Source: an uncultured Blautia sp.
Lineage (GTDB): Bacteria > Bacillota > Clostridia > Lachnospirales > Lachnospiraceae
Direction of reading: 5' to 3'
DNA: 22,508 nucleotides
NCBI GenBank assembly: GCA_900765525.1
Contig: CAAFRY010000102.1
Location: 1 to 22,508 of the forward strand
The notes beneath the pieces were generated by a model, which was not told where the DNA came from, searched no databases, and saw only the letters and a list, made by a program, of their open reading frames with translations. Position numbers and translations under genes: made by a program. This document shows, one piece after another, positions 8,145-15,171 of the stretch (positions are counted from its first letter, which is position 1; each line of letters begins with the position of its first letter).

Positions 8145-10427
8145 ATGACAGTAGAAGAATGGCTGGGAAAAGAGAACCAGCTAGGCACAGACATCTGGAC
8201 CAAAAAGTACCGTTGCGAAGGGGAGGACTTCGAGGCATGGGTTCAGAGAATCAGCGGCGGTAACCAAGAAATCGGGAAGTATATTAAGGAAAAAAAGTTT
8301 TTATTCGGGGGAAGAATTTTATCCAACAGAGGACTGAACAAGCAGGGAAGAAAAGTCACCTATTCCAATTGCTATGTGATTGCTCCTCCGGAGGACAATA
8401 TTGAAAGCATTTTTGATTGTGCAAAAAAACTTGCCCGCACATATAGCTATGGCGGAGGCTGCGGCATTGATATTTCAAAGCTGAGCCCAAGGGGAGCCAA
8501 AATCAATAATGCGGCCAAGGAAACCAGCGGAGCTGTGTCCTTTATGGACCTGTATTCTATGGTGACCGGGCTTATCGGACAGAACGGAAGAAGAGGAGCC
8601 CTGATGATTTCCATTGACAGCTCCCACCCGGACGTACCGGAGTTCATTGAACTGAAAACAGATTTGGAGAAGGTGACAAAGGCCAATATTTCCATCCGTA
8701 TCCATGAGGATTTCATGGAGGCAGTGAAAAATAATCAGCCTTATACCCTTCATTATACAAGAGAAACTACTGGAGAAGTTATTGAGAAGACCATAAATGC
8801 CAGAGAGCTGTTCCGTAGGATTACAGAGACAAACTGGGATTATGCGGAGCCGGGAGCCCTGTTCTGGGACAGAATCACTGGCTGGAGCCTTCTGAGCAAT
8901 ACGCCGGAGTTTACTTATGCGGGAGTAAACCCATGTGCGGAAGAGCCGCTTCCGGCAGGAGGAAGCTGCCTTTTGGGAAGCATCAACCTGTCAGAGTTCG
9001 TCATAAATCCTTTTACAGAGGAAGCTACCTTTGATTTTGAAGGATTGAAAGAATGTGTACAGGCCTCTGTAAGGGCTTTAAATGAGGTTTTAGAGGAAGG
9101 ACTTCCTCTTCACCCCCTGGCAGAGCAGAGAGAGAGCGTAGCTCAGTGGAGGCAGATTGGACTGGGAATCATGGGACTGGCAGACGCACTGATTAAGCTG
9201 GGGCTGACCTATGGAGAAGAGGACGCTGTGGCTATGTGCGATAAAATCGGCTTTGCTATGGCAGATACAGCTATTGCAGCTTCTGCAAAGCTGGCTAAGG
9301 AGCAGGGTGCCTATCCTATGTGCCAGGTGGAGAACATTATGTCCACCCCTTATTTCCAGGCAAACACTACAGAAAAGACCAGAGATTTGGTGCAGAAATA
9401 CGGTTTGAGGAACTCTCAGCTTCTCACCATTGCCCCTACAGGCACACTGTCCACTATGCTGGGAATTTCCGGAGGCATTGAGCCTGTATATGCTAATTAT
9501 TATGTGCGCAAGACAGAGTCTCTCCATGGCTCTGATGTGTATTATAAGGTTTACACTAAAATTGTGGAAGACTATATGAAGCAGCACGGAATCAAAGAGG
9601 ATAAAGATTTACCGGAGTATTTTGTGACTGCTATGACTTTGGATTATCGTCAGAGAATCGATATGCAGGGAACCTGGCAGAAGCATATAGATGCTTCTAT
9701 CAGCTCTACAGTAAACGTGCCAAACAGCTTTACCGTGGAGGAAACAGAGAACCTTTATCTCTATGCCTATGAGCAGGGCCTGAAGGGAATTACTATTTTC
9801 CGTGACGGATGCAAGAGAGTGGGAATCCTGAATGTAGAGTCAAAGAAAGAAGAAAAGAAGGTTACAGCGGGAGAAGGCCTGAAACGAGGGGAGATTCTGC
9901 TGGTAACCGATGATGTAATCGGCAAAAAGAGAAAGCTGATTACCGGCTGCGGAAGCCTTCACTGCGTAGCATTGTTTGACCCTCACACAGGGGCTCTTCT
10001 GGAAACTTATTTAAGCAAGGGCTCTACAGGAGGCTGTAACAACTTCATGGTGGGACTTTCCAGAATGATTTCTATCAGTGCCAGAGGCGGAATTGATATA
10101 GAAACCATTGTGGACCAGTTAAATTCCAGCGGTTCCTGTCCTTCCTACACAGCCAGAAGAGTTACAAGAAAGGACACCAGCAAAGGGGCCTGCTGCCCTA
10201 TGGCTGTTGGAAATGCTCTTATGGATATGTATCGGGAAATGCAGGCAGAGCTGAATCAGAGAAGACAGTATGAAGATTCTGCAAAGACAAAAAAGGTACC
10301 CAAACCAAAGGCAGTAACAGCAACAGAGGAAACAGACAAAATGTACTGCCCGGAGTGCGGGGAACCATTAGTATTTGAGGAAGGCTGCAACATCTGTAAA
10401 AGCTGCGGATGGAGCAAATGCCATTAA
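8145..10427 (+). CDS. nrdJ: Adenosylcobalamin-dependent (class II) ribonucleotide reductase
   Basis: This enzyme makes deoxyribonucleotides from ribonucleotides using a cobalamin-generated thiyl radical, so it works with or without oxygen. The catalytic set is complete. C264 in NPCAEEP is the thiyl site, N262 and E266 lie beside it, and C76 (YSNCYV) with C275 (GGSCLLGSINL) form the reducible pair. The C264-C275 spacing of 11 matches characterised NrdJ. APTGTLSTMLGISGGIEP is the conserved phosphate-binding region. The C-terminal part holds a cysteine-rich section and a zinc-ribbon (CPECG...CKSCGWSKC, about residues 733-758) used for re-reduction. At 760 residues it lacks an ATP-cone. The start follows TGGAGG. 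Regulation by NrdR is suggested by the two boxes; no cobalamin riboswitch was seen upstream. Confidence 0.95.
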   Translation: MTVEEWLGKENQLGTDIWTKKYRCEGEDFEAWVQRISGGNQEIGKYIKEKKFLFGGRILSNRGLNKQGRKVTYSNCYVIAPPEDNIESIFDCAKKLARTYSYGGGCGIDISKLSPRGAKINNAAKETSGAVSFMDLYSMVTGLIGQNGRRGALMISIDSSHPDVPEFIELKTDLEKVTKANISIRIHEDFMEAVKNNQPYTLHYTRETTGEVIEKTINARELFRRITETNWDYAEPGALFWDRITGWSLLSNTPEFTYAGVNPCAEEPLPAGGSCLLGSINLSEFVINPFTEEATFDFEGLKECVQASVRALNEVLEEGLPLHPLAEQRESVAQWRQIGLGIMGLADALIKLGLTYGEEDAVAMCDKIGFAMADTAIAASAKLAKEQGAYPMCQVENIMSTPYFQANTTEKTRDLVQKYGLRNSQLLTIAPTGTLSTMLGISGGIEPVYANYYVRKTESLHGSDVYYKVYTKIVEDYMKQHGIKEDKDLPEYFVTAMTLDYRQRIDMQGTWQKHIDASISSTVNVPNSFTVEETENLYLYAYEQGLKGITIFRDGCKRVGILNVESKKEEKKVTAGEGLKRGEILLVTDDVIGKKRKLITGCGSLHCVALFDPHTGALLETYLSKGSTGGCNNFMVGLSRMISISARGGIDIETIVDQLNSSGSCPSYTARRVTRKDTSKGACCPMAVGNALMDMYREMQAELNQRRQYEDSAKTKKVPKPKAVTATEETDKMYCPECGEPLVFEEGCNICKSCGWSKCH

Positions 10428-10510
10428 AATAATCAAAAATAGAGATACCACTAAAGGGGTCTGCCGGAAACGGCACACACCAATAAAGAAGTAATTGTAT
10501 TACTGTAGGG

Positions 10511-10548
10511 CGGCATAGTCAAAAGGCTATGCCGTTCTGCTTTTTCTT
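10511..10548 (+). terminator. Rho-independent terminator after nrdJ
   Basis: Perfect 8-base arms CGGCATAG and CTATGCCG enclose an 8-base loop and are followed by TTCTGCTTTTTCTT. The group II intron remnant starts immediately after, at 10549. Confidence 0.72.
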
Positions 10549-10880
10549 GTGCGCCAGGCGGCGCACGTTTTTTAAGGGGTGCAAGTCCCAAATCTGCCCG
10601 GTAGTGGGAAAGTTATAGCCGAAGGCAAGAGGGTCCATCGTGAGGTGGAATCTGAAGGAAGCCGGATGTGGGAAGGGCTAACCACGGGAAAGCCTCTGGT
10701 CTGACGAACAGAAATTGCATAGAAGGCTGTGCATGAGGGTAAGTCTGCAAGACAAGTCAAAGCCCGAGAACTACACGGAATCATGTGGAATAAATGCGGC
10801 AGATGGATGAGGGGAGAAACGTGAGGGTCTCCGCTCTGCTTCGGTCGGTGTACAACAAACGTCTACTGGACGTTTTGCAC
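10549..10880 (+). mobile_element. Group II intron remnant, 5' end and domain I only
   Basis: The stretch begins with GTGCGCC, a 5' terminus typical of bacterial group II introns. It continues with hallmark domain I blocks: GGGGTGCAAGTCCC (about 10576-10589), GAGGTGGAATCTGAAGGAAG (about 10641-10660) and GTCTGACGAACAGAAATTGC (about 10699-10718). I recognise these from ltrA-type introns. No reverse transcriptase ORF follows and no domain V hairpin was found, so it is truncated and cannot splice or move. The right boundary is uncertain: intron-like structured RNA may continue to about 11010. It sits directly downstream of the nrdJ terminator. The subclass is not assigned. Confidence 0.65.
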
Positions 10881-11060
10881 CCCAGGCACTGTTTGAAACT
10901 GGGGAAGACGCAGCGGAATGTCACATAGTTCTGACACTTGTGACTTGTGATTAGGAATGGGACGGTATGCGGACCGTAGTGATTGTAGTGCGGTAGGTAA
11001 TATTTGGCAGGTTTTAAAAATGAAAGATTTTTGTTTCCGATAGCTATAACGGAGGTTCTG
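10881..11060. other. Non-coding stretch between intron remnant and vbhA-like gene
   Basis: No gene is supported here. There is a hairpin CCCCAG...CTGGGG (about 10881-10905) and a short one ACGGT-ATGCGG-ACCGT (about 10962-10977). The left part may be further intron sequence; the right part near 11030 leads into the vbhA promoter. Confidence 0.35.
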
Positions 11061-11069
11061 TGGTATACT
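11061..11069 (+). promoter_or_regulatory. Candidate extended -10 promoter for the vbhA-fic pair
   Basis: TGGTATACT is an extended -10 element (TGn plus TATACT) about 54 bases before the vbhA-like start. The -35 region is weak (TAGCTA at 17 bases). Confidence 0.4.
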
Positions 11070-11122
11070 AAATAAGAAATAGAACACTATAGATATAGTA
11101 AAATATAGTAGGAGTGATATCT

Positions 11123-11293
11123 ATGTTAGTAAGAGCAGATAAAAAATGGGATTATGGAATCGGAATGATTAAGGTAGATGGTTTGGAGCCTACGGCAGAT
11201 ATGAAAAAGCTCATCGAGAAAGAGAAAAAAGGCGAGATTTCTATGGAAGAAGTAAGGAAGGCCTTAGACCGGAAATACAAAATGAAGGAATAA
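11123..11293 (+). CDS. VbhA-like antitoxin
   Basis: This 56-residue protein, MLVRADKKWDYGIGMIKVDG onward, has the pattern of VbhA-family antitoxins. A short N-terminal helix is followed by GLEPTADMKKLIEKEKKGEIS and a final helix EEVRKALDRKY. In that family the antitoxin helix blocks the ATP site of a Fic AMP-transferase. The start follows AGGAG with 8 bases spacing. It ends 4 bases before a Fic-like gene, the usual order of the antitoxin-toxin pair. I do not see the full inhibitory S/TxxxE/DG motif with certainty, so the family call rests on overall pattern and position. Confidence 0.65.
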   Translation: MLVRADKKWDYGIGMIKVDGLEPTADMKKLIEKEKKGEISMEEVRKALDRKYKMKE

Positions 11294-11297
11294 TACG

Positions 11298-11615
11298 ATG
11301 CGAGATTCTTATTTATATCCGGATTCAGATGTGCTGAAAAATCTGGCAGGGATTCAGGATTCGGAAGAACTAAAAAACATGGAGGCAGATTATACATTGC
11401 TCCGCCTTTCAGAAATCGCAGAAGACGAGTCGTTGACACAATTTGATTTCCAGACACTTTGTGGACTTGTTGTGGAAACAATCCGTAAAAGCGGTATTTC
11501 CGATACAGAAGAAAGGATTAGGCAAGTAATTTTGTGGAACAGAAAAGAAAAGCGGGAACATCTGCCGGAAGAGATTAGAAAGATGGCTAGTGTGCCTGAG
11601 AAAAATAGAAAATAG
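11298..11615 (+). CDS. Truncated/chimeric Fic-family protein, N-terminal part only
   Basis: The first about 55 of 105 residues (MRDSYLYPDSDVLKNLAGI, then EELKNMEADYTLLRLSEIAE) match the start of Fic AMP-transferases of the VbhT/Fic type, which are normally about 200 residues. The catalytic HPFxxGNGR motif is absent. From about residue 50 the sequence changes to a charged segment (QVILWNRKEKREHLPEEIRK) that I do not recognise as Fic. The gene therefore looks like a remnant joined to other sequence and cannot AMPylate. Translation is coupled to the antitoxin gene (AAGGA at 11285, start 8 bases after). A terminator follows at 11641. Confidence 0.62.
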   Translation: MRDSYLYPDSDVLKNLAGIQDSEELKNMEADYTLLRLSEIAEDESLTQFDFQTLCGLVVETIRKSGISDTEERIRQVILWNRKEKREHLPEEIRKMASVPEKNRK

Positions 11616-11640
11616 CAATGACATTGAAGGACGTACCCAT

Positions 11641-11662
11641 AACAGGATGCGTCCTGTTTTTG
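11641..11662 (+). terminator. Rho-independent terminator after the fic remnant
   Basis: AACAGGA-TGCG-TCCTGTT is a compact perfect stem with a 4-base loop, followed by a T-run and lying 26 bases after the fic-remnant stop. Confidence 0.65.
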
Positions 11663-11678
11663 TAGAAATGATGAGACT

Positions 11679-11888
11679 ATGAAGAGATTGTATACAGCAG
11701 AATCAGTAACAGAAGGGCATCCGGACAAAGTGTACGACCGGATTGCAGACACTATTCTGGATGCGTGTCTGGTAAAGACTCCTAAAGCTCACGTAGCATG
11801 TGAAGTGCTGGCGACTAAGGAAACTGTTCCTTTTGCCGGAGAAATAAAGTTGGAAACTGTCAGGGACAAACCTAAGGAGGACCATTGA
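11679..11888 (+). pseudogene. metK: N-terminal fragment of S-adenosylmethionine synthetase
   Basis: The 69 residues open with [20 protein letters not shown], the unmistakable MetK N-terminus including the ATP/methionine-binding [10 protein letters not shown] motif. They continue as [22 protein letters not shown]. The similarity fades after about residue 55 and the frame stops at 69, whereas MetK is about 390 residues. No further MetK sequence follows in any frame I examined. It lacks the catalytic core and cannot make SAM alone. No SAM riboswitch is seen before it. It is probably a recombination remnant, though a retained short protein is not excluded. Confidence 0.75.
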
Positions 11889-11913
11889 TTCCCGGCCTGT
11901 TGTTGGGTATAAT
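11885..11913 (+). promoter_or_regulatory. SigA-type promoter for the 78-residue hypothetical gene
   Basis: TTGATT (11885-11890), a 17-base spacer and a perfect TATAAT (11908-11913) lie about 30 bases before the start codon. The -35 overlaps the end of the metK fragment. Confidence 0.62.
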
Positions 11914-11944
11914 AAAAATATAGAAAAAGAACAGGAGAATACAT

Positions 11945-12181
11945 ATGAGACTGGAAAAATTGCAGAAAAAGCTAAAAGAGAAAAATTTCCCCTACACCTA
12001 TACCCAGGAGGATGACTGCGGCAGCATTGATTTTGAATACAGAGGCGTTATATACCATGTGTGGGAGTTCCATGACCAGCAGTGGGGTGCAGAAACCAAT
12101 GTCAGGACCGTAGGCCGTCATGAGGATATAACGGGGGATTATGAAGAGGAAATCATAAGCCTTATAGAGCATTGGAAATGA
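11945..12181 (+). CDS. Small hypothetical protein
   Basis: This 78-residue acidic protein has no signal peptide or membrane segment. It starts with a basic helix (MRLEKLQKKLKEKNFPYTY) and continues with a probable beta-rich section (CGSIDFEYRGVIYHVWEF). It ends with an acidic helix (DYEEEIISLIEHW). I do not recognise a characterised family, although the compact pattern looks like a real folded domain. A clear promoter (TATAAT at 11908) and AGGAG 7-8 bases before the ATG support expression. It lies between the metK fragment and a cytidylate-kinase-like gene. Confidence 0.72.
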   Translation: MRLEKLQKKLKEKNFPYTYTQEDDCGSIDFEYRGVIYHVWEFHDQQWGAETNVRTVGRHEDITGDYEEEIISLIEHWK

Positions 12182-12218
12182 ACCTGCCAGCATGCCAGTG
12201 CTTTGTAAACAAATTTTA

Positions 12219-12265
12219 TCCCCTCAGTGTATAAGAAACTAAGCGTTTTTTGTATACTGACGGGA
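12219..12265. repeat. Intergenic inverted repeat, AGTGTAYAA family, copy 2
   Basis: TCCCCTCAGTGTATAAG and CTTTTTTGTATACTGACGGGA-like arms pair imperfectly around a short loop. The right arm runs into the ribosome binding site of the next gene. The core TCAGTGTAYAA is shared with the hairpin at 3562. Confidence 0.55.
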
Positions 12266-12283
12266 GAGAAGGGAGAGGGAATT

Positions 12284-12892
12284 ATGGGAAAACGTATTAT
12301 TACTATCAGCCGTGAATTTGGAAGCGGAGGAAGAACAATTGCAAAGGAGACTGCTAAAAAGCTGGGGATTCCTTATTATGACAAGGATTTAATCCAGGAA
12401 ATCGCAAAAAAGACAGGAATGTGCGAGGAGTTTATCAGGGAAGCCGGAGAATACGCTCCCACGGCCAGCCGCTTTTTCTATGAATTGTCTCTGGGTCAGG
12501 GAATGGGGCCTAACGGAATGTCCATGGCAGATTATCTCTGGTCTGTCCAATATAAGCTGATTCGCCAGCTGGCCGACAAAGAACCCTGTGTTATTCTGGG
12601 AAGGTGCGGGGATTATGTGTTAGAGGAAAGAGAAGACTGTATCCATGTGTTTATCCACGCTTCCATGGAAAAAAGAGCCCAGCGAATTGTCCGCCTCTAT
12701 GGTGAGACAGATAAGAAGCCCGTGAAGCGTTTGGAGGAAATGGATAAAAAGAGAAGTCTGTATTACCGTCACTACACCGGACGGGAATGGGGAAAGGCCC
12801 AGAACTATACCCTGTGCCTGGACAGCGGGGTAATTGGCATAGAAAAATGTGTGGATATGATAGTTGACTTGGCATCTCACAGTGAAAGCTGA
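12284..12892 (+). CDS. Cytidylate kinase-like family protein
   Basis: The 202-residue P-loop protein belongs to the cytidylate-kinase-like group, not the canonical Cmk. It opens with RIITISREFGSGGRTIAKE, where GSGGRTIA is the nucleotide-binding loop, followed by KKLGIPYYDKDLIQEIAKK. The LID-like region HASMEKRAQRIVRLYG and YYRHYTGREWGKAQNY fit the family. The real start is the ATG at 12284, preceded by GGGAGAGGGA. An upstream ATG at 12227 lies inside the hairpin repeat and has no ribosome binding site, so it is rejected. The physiological substrate of this group is not known to me. It converges on the LacI-PfkB gene across a shared hairpin. Confidence 0.85.
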   Translation: MGKRIITISREFGSGGRTIAKETAKKLGIPYYDKDLIQEIAKKTGMCEEFIREAGEYAPTASRFFYELSLGQGMGPNGMSMADYLWSVQYKLIRQLADKEPCVILGRCGDYVLEEREDCIHVFIHASMEKRAQRIVRLYGETDKKPVKRLEEMDKKRSLYYRHYTGREWGKAQNYTLCLDSGVIGIEKCVDMIVDLASHSES

Positions 12893-12940
12893 CCTGTGAA
12901 GTGCAAGGTTGCAGCATAGCTATAGCTTGTCTGTAGTGAG

Positions 12941-12996
12941 GGGGGCTGTTGCATGAAATATTCTCAAATTTCACTTAATGCAACAGCTCCCTTTTC
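12941..12996. terminator. Hairpin shared by convergent genes, GGGGCTGTTGC repeat family copy 2
   Basis: The arms GGGGGCTGTTGCAT and ATGCAACAGCTCCC, plus an inner GAAAT/ATTTC, form a long stem followed by CTTTTCCC on the + strand. It lies between the cytidylate-kinase-like gene and the end of the minus-strand LacI-PfkB gene and may end both transcripts. It shares its arms with the hairpin at 3503-3538. Confidence 0.62.
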
Positions 12997-13017
12997 CCGT
13001 CTGGTGTTCCTGCAGAC

Positions 13018-14931
13018 TTACTTATCTTTGGGAAATAGAAGCTCTGGTTCCAGGGTTTTTATGTGGTTTTCCAGAGAAGACCTGTCTACCAGAGCAGGCA
13101 GAACCCCTGCTCTGGAGACACAGAAGCCGGCAGCGCATGTTGCAATGCGAATGGCTTTTTCCAGTTCGTAGCCTTCTGTCAGATAAGCGGCCAGGGCAGC
13201 GATGAAAGCGTCTGCTCCTCCGGTAGAATCCACAGAGGGGAAGCTGGCAGCAGGGAAATATTGTTCCTGGTCTGCTGTTTTCAGGTAGCAGCCGTTTTTC
13301 CCCAAGGTAATGATGATAACCGGACAGCCCCGGGCGAAGAAAGCGGCAGCCTGTCCTTCCGGAGTTTTTTCCTCCGGACAGAGGGCTGTGGCTTCGTTTT
13401 TGTTGGGGACAAAGATGTCTGTGTTTTCTAATAGCTGTCCTGGGAGCTGGTGGAGGGCTGCTGGCTTTAAAATAGTTTTAGCTCCGTGTTTTTTGGCAGT
13501 CTTTGCTGCCTGCACCACAGTTTCCACAGGGATTTCTGTGGAAATCAGGCAGTAGCCGCTGCCTTCGAAAAGGTGTTCTCTGGAAAGAATATCCTCCGGC
13601 AGCAGAAGTTTGTTAGCTCCCGGAAGGATAGTAATGCTGCTTTCTGCATCTTTCATAACATGTATATAGGCTTTTCCCGTAAGAGTCCTGGAATCCCGGC
13701 GCAGCCCGTGGGTCAGGACTCTTTCTTTTTTCAGGGTGTCATAGATAACCGTGGAATCATAGTCATTTCCGATTTTTCCGATAAGAGCCACCTCTCTGCC
13801 TAGTTTGGCGGCGCCCACTGCCTGGTTAGCCCCCTTTCCGCCCAGGGTGGTGGAGGATGAGGTGGTGATGATAGTGCTTCCTGGAAGAGGAGGCTCGTCT
13901 ACATTCAAAGTAATATCTGTATTGATACTTCCCACAGCTACAATCCTTTTATAGCGGAAAGAAGGAGGGGCGTCCAGACTGTCCTCATGGTCCAGAAGCA
14001 AATCCTCTGGCTTCAGAAAGGCAGAGTCCGGAGCCGGCTGTTTTTCACATTCTGCAATGAGACTTTCGCATACATTTTCCCCGAATCGGCGGTAAGGAAT
14101 CCGCATGGAGGAAATCCTGGGAAAGCGAATAGCTTCTCTGGCGTCCTCCCGCAGGCTTACCAGGGATAAATCCGAGGGTATGTGGTAATGAAAGCTGTCC
14201 ACCTTGGCATAAAGGGCCAGGGCCGACTCGAAATGGGTGCTGACGATTCCGGTAAATCTCTGAAGGGACAGCCTGGTGTAATAATTTTCATCCTCCACAG
14301 ACAGCATCATGTCTTCTGTATAGGGGATTTCATAGTCAAAGAGACATTTTTTAAAGCCCTCAAAAACCATATCTGAGCGGAAGCTTCCCGGCTTTGTGAG
14401 GCAGGCAATGCGAGTGTGGCGGTATTCCAGCAGCTTTTGGGCTGCACGGTATCCCATAAGGCCGAAATCCAGACAGTGGGACACTCCGGGAATGGGGGTG
14501 TTGATGAACGATAGGGCGATATTCTGCTCCCGGAAATATTTCTGATGCTGCAGGCTGTTTCGGGAAACAGGTTCCCAGATAACTCCGTCCACATTATGAC
14601 GGCAAAGGGCAGTGATATGCTTTAATTCGTTTTCTTCCTGGTCCATACTGTCGCATACCAGCACATTATAGCCGTGCCTCTGGGCTGCCTGCATAATACC
14701 GTCTAAAAGCAGGTTAGTCTGGGAAGTGTGTTTCAGTAAAACACCGATGATAAAGGTTTTTGCATTGGAAATACTTTTTGCAGCTCCATATGGCGTATAG
14801 TTATATTCCTTTACAATTTTCAGAACCCGGTTTCTGGTCTCTACATTGATATTATCAGCTTTGTTATTCACAATCTTGGACACCGTGGAAATAGACACGC
14901 CGGCCAGATTGGCGATTTCTTTAATTGTCAT
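13018..14931 (-). CDS. LacI-family regulator fused to PfkB (ribokinase-like) kinase
   Basis: This 637-residue protein joins two complete modules. Residues 1-46 are the LacI DNA-binding domain (TIKEIANLAGVSISTVSKIV), and about 57-315 are the periplasmic-binding-like sensor domain. From about 327 (RIVAVGSINTDITLNV) to the end is a full ribokinase-type PfkB domain with GGKGANQAVGAAKLG. Its active-site signature reads DSTGGADAF where DTTGAGDAF is usual: the catalytic aspartate is present, but the glycine before it is alanine. The start is the ATG at 14931, with GAGG 8 bases upstream, rather than the TTG at 14937. It is divergent from the ribokinase operon, which it probably controls. The kinase part may phosphorylate or merely sense the sugar. 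The fusion is read directly in one frame. Confidence 0.9.
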   Translation of the reverse strand: MTIKEIANLAGVSISTVSKIVNNKADNINVETRNRVLKIVKEYNYTPYGAAKSISNAKTFIIGVLLKHTSQTNLLLDGIMQAAQRHGYNVLVCDSMDQEENELKHITALCRHNVDGVIWEPVSRNSLQHQKYFREQNIALSFINTPIPGVSHCLDFGLMGYRAAQKLLEYRHTRIACLTKPGSFRSDMVFEGFKKCLFDYEIPYTEDMMLSVEDENYYTRLSLQRFTGIVSTHFESALALYAKVDSFHYHIPSDLSLVSLREDAREAIRFPRISSMRIPYRRFGENVCESLIAECEKQPAPDSAFLKPEDLLLDHEDSLDAPPSFRYKRIVAVGSINTDITLNVDEPPLPGSTIITTSSSTTLGGKGANQAVGAAKLGREVALIGKIGNDYDSTVIYDTLKKERVLTHGLRRDSRTLTGKAYIHVMKDAESSITILPGANKLLLPEDILSREHLFEGSGYCLISTEIPVETVVQAAKTAKKHGAKTILKPAALHQLPGQLLENTDIFVPNKNEATALCPEEKTPEGQAAAFFARGCPVIIITLGKNGCYLKTADQEQYFPAASFPSVDSTGGADAFIAALAAYLTEGYELEKAIRIATCAAGFCVSRAGVLPALVDRSSLENHIKTLEPELLFPKDK

Positions 14932-14967
14932 AAGCAATTCCTCTCTTTATGTGACAGGTTATAAGTT

Positions 14968-14996
14968 ATTATTTACTATCTTTAGCCATTTGTCAA
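14968..14996 (-). promoter_or_regulatory. SigA promoter of the LacI-PfkB gene
   Basis: On the minus strand TTGACA (14996-14991) and AATAAT (14973-14968) are spaced by 17 bases, about 37 bases before the start codon. This is a strong match to consensus. Confidence 0.65.
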
Positions 14997-15048
14997 TATT
15001 CTAAAAAAACTTTCAAATTGTGCAAAATATATAATAAAACTCTTTATA

Positions 15049-15077
15049 AAATGTTTTTATTTAACAAAATAACATTT
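15049..15077. promoter_or_regulatory. Possible operator dyad upstream of the ribokinase promoter
   Basis: AAATGTT (15049-15055) and AACATTT (15071-15077) form a symmetric pair in the divergent intergenic region, just before the -35 of the ribokinase promoter. It could be a regulator site, but the region is very AT-rich, so chance is possible. Confidence 0.3.
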
Positions 15078-15082
15078 GATTG

Positions 15083-15109
15083 TTGACAAATTAAGGGGGG
15101 GGGTAAAAT
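15083..15109 (+). promoter_or_regulatory. Promoter of the ribokinase-transport operon with a G9 spacer tract
   Basis: A perfect -35 TTGACA (15083-15088) and a -10 TAAAAT (15104-15109) are separated by only 15 bases, nine of which are a G run (15095-15103). A 17-base spacer would be ideal, so length change in the G run would alter promoter strength. Confidence 0.6.
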
Positions 15110-15129
15110 ACATGCATAAGAAAAAGATT

Positions 15130-15147
15130 TAAGAAAGTATTTTCTTA
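15130..15147 (+). promoter_or_regulatory. Candidate operator dyad downstream of the promoter
   Basis: TAAGAAAGTATTTTCTTA is a perfect 7-base dyad around a 4-base centre, located between the promoter and the ribokinase ribosome binding site. This is a typical place for a LacI-family operator. It lacks the central CG usual for LacI sites, so assignment to the fusion regulator is tentative. Confidence 0.45.
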
Positions 15148-15171
15148 GTTATCAACAAGGAGGACGTAAAA

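Noticed and set aside
10549..10581. Plain Rho-independent terminator GTGCGCC-AGGC-GGCGCAC with T6
   Set aside because: The hairpin is real, but the following GGGGTGCAAGTCCC and domain I blocks show it is the group II intron 5' end. Terminator activity is only a possible side effect.
11152..11885. Open minus-strand frames across the antitoxin, fic remnant and metK fragment
   Set aside because: The + strand frames are recognised protein families with good translation starts; the opposite frames are of low-complexity composition.
12227..12283. Upstream ATG extending the cytidylate-kinase-like protein by 19 residues
   Set aside because: It lies inside a hairpin repeat without a ribosome binding site, and the family normally starts at the ATG at 12284 after GGGAGAGGGA.
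12953..14376. Several open + strand frames opposite the LacI-PfkB gene
   Set aside because: They are antisense shadows of a strongly recognised gene, with no domain sense and no proper ribosome binding sites.
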